Source: Neopestalotiopsis rosae (Eukaryota; Ascomycota; Sordariomycetes; Amphisphaeriales; Sporocadaceae). Taken from it: a stretch of DNA of 64,000 nucleotides. Below the pieces are notes generated by a model, which did not search any database, was not told the origin of the DNA, and saw only the letters and a program-made list of their open reading frames with translations. The stretch lies in NCBI GenBank assembly GCA_023078685.1, contig JALGAS010000008.1, positions 868,001 through 932,000 on the forward strand, read 5' to 3'. A program made the translations under genes and the position numbers. Below, piece by piece: positions 58,647 to 64,000 of this stretch. Numbering within the stretch: the stretch's first letter is position 1; each line of letters opens with the position of its first letter.

Positions 58647-60535
58647 CTACTCTCCGAAATTGACATGGACTGCCTTAGGATATGTATAAGCATCAAGAGC
58701 ATATTTTCCGAGCTCGCGACCAATTCCTGAGGACTTGTAGCTGACGAAAGGAATACCGAAATGAGAATCGCCCGACGAGTTCATCCAAACCATGCCAGCC
58801 TGCAATTTGCGGGCAACAATGTGGGCCTTTGTCACATTTTCAGTGAACAGTGCAGCAGCTAGGCCATAGGAAGTATCATTGGCTTTGCGAACGACCTCCT
58901 CTCTTGCGCTGAACTTCGCAATGACCACCACAGGCCCAAAAATATCCTCCTGTACAATTTTCATCGTCTCCGTCACCTGTAACACATACTAGTAACCCAT
59001 CAAACTCACGTGACTGTACTCGCAGATGGTACTGACATTAGTAAAGACAGTCGGCTGCAAGAAGTAGCCTTTGCCTTCGTTCCTGCCACTGCCACCGTAT
59101 GCGAGTTGAGCACCCTCCTTCTTGCCTTCTTCGATATACGAAAGGATCTTCTCATACTGAACTCTGGAAATCTGTGGGCCTTGTATCGTCTCGTCTTTAA
59201 AGGGGCTTCCGAGCTTGTCATTCTCCTTGGTGACCTCGACGAATCGATTCAAGAACTTGTCATACACGGCCTTGTGGACGTAGATTCTTGACGTGGATGT
59301 GCAGACCTGGTGCGGACCTCATTGTTAGCAACAGTCTGATTAACGCAAGGATTAGTGACCTACCTCGCCCTTGTTATCCATGATGCCAACGTGAGTCTAT
59401 TTGACCGCTTTCTCAATATCGGCATCGTCAAACACAATGGCCGGGCTCTTTCCCCCGCACTCCAGCGTGATGTTCTTCAAATTGCTCGAAGAAGCTTTCA
59501 CAATGGCACGACCAGTCATGGTGCTTCCAGTAAAAGCAACCTTGTCCACGTCCAAATGGCTCGCAATAGCGTTACCGGTGACACTACCGAGGCCACAGAC
59601 AATGTTGACGACGCCAGCGGGCAGGCCAGCCTCGATGACGAGATTGCCGAAATAGAGAGCAGAGAGGGGTGTTTGCTCAGCCGGCTTGAGGACGACGGTG
59701 TTGCTGCACGCAAGCGCTGGAGTGACCTTCCAGGCCAACATCATGAAGGGGAAGTTCCTGATTGTTTGCCAGTCTGTAAGTCATACTTTCATTCTACGAA
59801 GAAGGGCGCAGTGTTACCATAGGATAATTTGTCCACAAACACCAAGAGGCTCCTGGAGAATATGAGCCAGCTTCTCCAGACTCGTCTCAATGGTGCTGCC
59901 CGAAATCTTGTCTGCAGCATCACCATAACTAGTATTCGGAAACATTGTAAGATTCATCAAGGTCAGCGGCCAAGGCAGCAGCATAGGTCTATTACCGGCC
60001 AATGTGTCAGATGGAACAAGTGCCGGAAAAAGATGGTTATCTAGAGGACTTACTTTGCCGTTCTCAAAGGCGTCGATGGCTGCAAGGACCTCGCGGTCGC
60101 GGTGAATAAGTTCAGCGAGCTTGAATAAGAAAGCACCGCGCTCAACAGCAGCCAGCTTTGACCAGTCGCTTTCGAAAGTGGTTGGGGGTGCTATTTGGGC
60201 AGTGTTAGAGAAGGTACAAACAACATCAATTAACATGGTTTCTTGGCTTAGCGGTTCTTCCGCATCTAAAAGCTTGACGGGCTGCAGCAACAGCCTTGTC
60301 TGCATCTTGAACTGAAGCGCCTCTCAGCTTGATAACTTCCTCTTCCGTACTTTCCGTTTTCAAATATATTAGTATGAACAGAAGGAAATAAAGAAGCGGG
60401 GCGTAAACCTTACGTTGGATTGTAGACTACGAATTCATCACCCGAAGCTGGTAGAAATTCATTATTGATGAAGAGGCCGGTAGGCTGTTCGTACTTGCAA
60501 CCATTGGGCAACACGATTGAGTTCGTCAACGCCAT
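58647..60535 (-). pseudogene. Aldehyde dehydrogenase, multiply broken
   Basis: Minus-strand relic of a full-length NAD(P)-dependent aldehyde dehydrogenase. Recognisable segments in order: [83 protein letters not shown], the Glu-bearing LECGGKSP, the Cys-bearing EVCTSTSR, MKIVQEDIFGPVVVI and GIGRELGKYALDAYT. Lesions: TAG at 59397-59399 where Trp is expected (after KAVK, before THVGIMDNKG); a frame change near 60240-60270; another near 59930 between ESYNV and SYGDAADKISG; and an unspliceable junction near 58990. The usual IIPWN is IILWN. Several real introns remain (for example 60350-60413). Not expected to make an active enzyme. Confidence 0.85.
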
Positions 60536-61306
60536 TAGGATGTATTTGATATTGGGAATAGGGACTTAGATCAGTCAGAGCCTGAATAAAGAGTCGTCTT
60601 GCCCGAATTGCAACTCTTTCTTCGGATCTTTGAGTGCAGCTGATTTCTTATATTGACTCGAAGGTCATGCATGGCGACACCATCTATTTCCACCGAGCCG
60701 CAACGACTTAACTGCTTCAGGAGAAAGTGCGACGCGATCGGAAACTTTCAGTCGATCCGTGAGTCCGTCTTACAGCCTCGAATGACTGACAACCTTGGAG
60801 GGCAGTATTCTGGCTCCGATTGTCGAGGTTGGAAGATAGCTCAGTACTGTACTGAACCGCGTGGGGATACTGAGTACTAAGTCACACGGGTCTCAAATTG
60901 AACGCACAAAGACTTTAGCTTCTACAATCATAACCTAGGTACCTAGGTTTGTACATATTTATCTAGCTCTATCGGCACCCACCCGGCCCACTGATAAGCT
61001 GGGATTCTCCTGCACACGTACCTATGTAGCTGTTTGTAGTAGCACAAGCGCACTGAGACCCAAACAGGAAATATAATGAGTACCATAGTGGGGCAAGACG
61101 TGTTCCCCTAGCTCGAGAGATAGATCTGCGAAAACTTCTTTTTCTGCCTACATTTTCGAAGTCTTCTAGCTAGGTAGTAGGTTTGCGATTCAGTTGACTT
61201 GTGTCAATGCTTTCCTAACAACATCAATAGCGAAAAGGAACGTTACAAATAGATACGAGATTACCACTAGCACAGCCATTCGCCTGCTTGAGTGACCAAT
61301 CCGTGG
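60536..61306. other. Intergenic
   Basis: No supported gene between the ALDH relic and the HET gene. Confidence 0.5.
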
Positions 61307-63313
61307 TCAGAACAAGCAAAAAGAAAACAGCAAACTGAGCAAGCAAGCCAGGACAATCTGTTCGCCTCCACTCACAATGAAACGTACGACGCAGTATGGG
61401 AGAATGCTAGACAGCACGATCAAGACGTAACCAGCAAAGATAGGCGAGTATAACCTGAAAGCTGCAGACTGGATCGGTCGCCCTTTAATCTCGACGCGGA
61501 TTGACTGAGGACCGTAGTTGCAAATCAGGGATGAGTACTGCTTCCCTCTGTACGGTATCTTTGCCCTGCCCTCTCGTCTTCGATATTCATACAAATTGTG
61601 TCGCATCGATGTCAGATGCCTTTTGCGCGGTCCCGAAGTCATGAGCAAACGGTATGATTGTTGGCCTGGCGTCCAGTGGAAAGAAGCAATTAAGCCAACG
61701 GTATTTGGATTGGAAGACGACACAGATCCAAGGTCGTCAGCTTGTTTCCACAGGAAGATAAACATATCTTTCCGTTTCGTGTTTTGCGCTTCGTGATCAG
61801 TAATGACAAGTGAAAACCCATGCCCTGGGGAAGTTGTGGTCTTTCGCAACGCTGGATCGGAGCCCTCCAAGATTTCAAAAGTGAAACCCCGAGGGAAAAT
61901 GAAGCGTACCTGTGTTATTCGTGGCTGGAATGTCTGTGGTTGACTTATGATTACGCTCGATGGTGCGGATCTGGGTCGAAGTTCACTGAGAAACAACATA
62001 GTGTTTATGGCTTCCGTCGCACAGGAATACCATGGCTCATCAGGTAATGGAACCACATCTTCGAACAACAGCGGCCCACTTTGTCGGTACATGGTTGCAC
62101 CGTCCTCGATCGGTCCCCGCTTGTAATCGCGGTAAAGCTCGGAAATTGCAGATAGCTCTATATTCTCCTCATGTGTCTTGAAACTCCAAGCTTTTCTCAA
62201 CATGATAAGTATCTGTGTAGACAGGCTGGTCGAAGAGCCTGCGTGCCTTAGAATGGTATGTGACGAGCTGAAGCGTAGTGCAATTCGTTTGCCGGGTTCG
62301 TCGGCTTCATGACAGCCCAAGAGTCCCAAAAACTCCCCATCTTTCCTGCCTTGCCAAAAGGGAAGGCATATGCTCAAGCCCAAATGGGTCATCTTGAATG
62401 CATTTGGCACAGAGTTTGCATTGGGAATCGATGGGACAAGTTTTCCACTCTGTCGAAATGCTGCAGGCGATGTTGCGAGGATACCTATATTCTCTGAATC
62501 GTGCATCATGGGACCAGATGTAGGGTCAGCCTCCCAAGCGAAGATGGTTTGATCATGGTTGGTCTTGATGATCTCTTCTTGCAATCTAACGAAAGCTTTG
62601 TCCCCACCTTCTCCGTAGAGCAGTGGCATGTTAACGTTGAATATACCGAGTAAACAGTATGCCATGTCCTCTGCGCGAGTGACTTCCCGCCTAGTTGCCC
62701 AAGACATTCTCATCGATATGCTGGCTGAATAGATTGAGTCTTTGTGCAGATAGCTGCTAGGAATGCCAGTCGTTTGGGATATGACGTCCATGAGCGCCGA
62801 TCCCTCAAGCAACTCCCCAAGAAATTGCCATGAACGACCAAACATGAGAAGCCTCGCAGGGGCTATTAGTTCTTGCAACGTCCAACCCCTCGTGAACCAT
62901 CGACTCATTTGTAGCGCAGACAGTAAGTCTACTTCTGCATTCGGGGTCTTTTCAACATCATCCAGTAGAACATAGCAGACGGCGGCATTCTTGTACCACT
63001 GAAACATGGAATTGATCGATTCGGAGAGTTCTACACTGTTGGTCTTGTCAATACAACAGGTGTCTATCCATGTCCAACAGAATCCGTCCTCCCTGGATCG
63101 TTTACAACAATCCTGTATCTTGCGGTAGCCGCTGTGTGTGCTAATGGCGTTGACACGGGACGTCTCCCTCCTACTGATGCCATCTTGGACCGATTGAAAT
63201 TGTTGAAAAGTGACTTCTTCATGGGCCCATGTGTGCGACAGGATTGTGTATGGCTTATTGGGACGGCCAAAGAACTCCTGCAATTGGAAAGTTTCTGTGT
63301 TCAAGAGGCGCAT
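61307..63313 (-). CDS. HET-domain (heterokaryon incompatibility) protein
   Basis: Single exon, 668 residues from ATG 63313, which gives the canonical HET start MRLLNTETFQLQEF. HET-domain blocks: YTILSHTWAHEEVTFQ, then GFCWTWIDTCCIDKTNSVELSESINSMFQWYKNA, CYVLLDDV and SRWFTRGWTLQELIAP. The HET-associated extension follows (AEDMAYCLLGIFNVNMPLLYGEG, then AFVRLQEEIIK). The C-terminal third is not a WD40 or NACHT module; it ends in two predicted TM helices (FAGYVLIVLSSILPYCVVRF and IVLACLLSLLFSFCLF). Known HET-domain proteins trigger cell death after fusion of incompatible strains; the membrane-anchored tail suggests localisation at an organelle or plasma membrane (inference). Intact. Confidence 0.9.
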   Translation of the reverse strand: MRLLNTETFQLQEFFGRPNKPYTILSHTWAHEEVTFQQFQSVQDGISRRETSRVNAISTHSGYRKIQDCCKRSREDGFCWTWIDTCCIDKTNSVELSESINSMFQWYKNAAVCYVLLDDVEKTPNAEVDLLSALQMSRWFTRGWTLQELIAPARLLMFGRSWQFLGELLEGSALMDVISQTTGIPSSYLHKDSIYSASISMRMSWATRREVTRAEDMAYCLLGIFNVNMPLLYGEGGDKAFVRLQEEIIKTNHDQTIFAWEADPTSGPMMHDSENIGILATSPAAFRQSGKLVPSIPNANSVPNAFKMTHLGLSICLPFWQGRKDGEFLGLLGCHEADEPGKRIALRFSSSHTILRHAGSSTSLSTQILIMLRKAWSFKTHEENIELSAISELYRDYKRGPIEDGATMYRQSGPLLFEDVVPLPDEPWYSCATEAINTMLFLSELRPRSAPSSVIISQPQTFQPRITQVRFIFPRGFTFEILEGSDPALRKTTTSPGHGFSLVITDHEAQNTKRKDMFIFLWKQADDLGSVSSSNPNTVGLIASFHWTPGQQSYRLLMTSGPRKRHLTSMRHNLYEYRRREGRAKIPYRGKQYSSLICNYGPQSIRVEIKGRPIQSAAFRLYSPIFAGYVLIVLSSILPYCVVRFIVSGGEQIVLACLLSLLFSFCLF

Positions 63314-64000
63314 TATGGCAATTTGATCAGTAGTAGCAAAACTGAAGAGGGAATAGAGGAAGAAGCGACAACAATTGTTGGACACAGCCTCACCTATATT
63401 ATAAACGACCTTGCACCAGTAATCAATATCTTACCCCAACGTGAAGCTCTGCTCGGTGCACTTAGATACCCCATAAGCAGCATCCCCGCATTCATATTGC
63501 GGTTGAGTAAGCCTGTCCATTCCTCACTCCAATCAGACATGCACAGGTGTCGTGCATCGCAGTTCGTCAGAAGCTGCACGCATCTTATTCGCCGAATCGT
63601 AGAACAGGTTACATGGAAGGTGGCGGTGAGACCACCATATAACAAATGAACATCTACCGCATAAGGTTGGTGAACTGCAGCAAGACCTTTGCAACTCAGC
63701 CTCGCTGACTGCAGTTTTCGGATAATCGTCCCAGATTTTTGGTTGAATGGGTGCATAAATCAGACAGACACCCAGCCAAGCCTTACCGATGCGAAATGAG
63801 AGTTCACGCGAGACTCACGCAATGAACCCAAACTAGGAGGAACACCATCAAGTATTGCGAATTATTTACGATCAGTATTCACCTGCTACAACCAGCGATG
63901 GTCCAATGCTTGACCAATCCGCAGCCGTACCACACAAAAAGTTTCACGTCTACCACTGCGCTAACAGACCAAAAGTGAAGCTCCGCAATGATTATTATGC
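63314..64000. other. 5' flank of HET gene, window end
   Basis: A 120-codon minus-strand frame (63394-63756) and an overlapping plus-strand frame have no recognisable motif, so I treat the region as promoter and unknown. Confidence 0.4.

Overview
The window is nuclear DNA of a filamentous ascomycete (Pezizomycotina, most likely a sordariomycete; that rank is inference). The genes have short GT-AG introns, mostly 50-90 bases, with CTAAC/CTGAC-type branch sites. The families are typically fungal: HET, DUF3176, killer-toxin-like GH18, LysM, Tri101-type acyltransferase, several P450s and a pogo/Fot1 transposon. I saw no rRNA, tRNA, CRISPR array, origin or bacterial operon.

Layout. 1-3591: no gene seen. 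3592-7865: a 1374-residue cholesterol-oxidase-like GMC enzyme fused to an alpha/beta hydrolase with a Cys nucleophile box. 7866-14631: gene-poor and repeat-rich, with a 53-base minisatellite, two eroding copies of a small membrane-anchored ORF, a decayed ~80-base repeat and a 181-base foldback. 14632-25027: an oxidation and acylation neighbourhood (tannase/feruloyl esterase, FAD-linked BBE oxidase, MDR reductase, P450, BAHD-type acyltransferase) with no backbone synthase in view. 25749-27920: a DUF3176 membrane protein.

28121-40350 is the most interesting part. A 16-exon gene encodes a 1953-residue secreted protein: signal peptide, Cys-rich chitin-binding module, GH18 fold with a degenerate catalytic motif, a long beta-rich middle studded with Lys-Arg sites, and a C-terminal NucA/NucB-type nuclease domain. 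It looks like a single-chain analogue of chitinase-plus-nuclease killer toxins. A secreted two-LysM protein is transcribed divergently from it. Next come a very acidic cytosolic protein that could be the cognate immunity factor (inference) and a small cell-wall-type secreted protein.

41140-63313: a hypothetical protein, two divergently transcribed P450s, a cupin, an amino-acid permease, a heme-dependent N-demethylase-like (DUF3445) gene, an acetoacetate-decarboxylase-like protein, a type II membrane lectin-like protein, an aldehyde dehydrogenase and a HET-domain gene. Several genes here are broken: one P450, the cupin, the permease and the ALDH. A 1858-base Fot1/pogo element with perfect 44-base TIRs sits in an intron of the DUF3445 gene, exactly at its 5' splice site, and leaves a usable GT donor. 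Its transposase has three stops, each one C-to-T step from Gln.

Intron positions were placed by eye from splice consensus, frame continuity and remembered family motifs. No searches were run.
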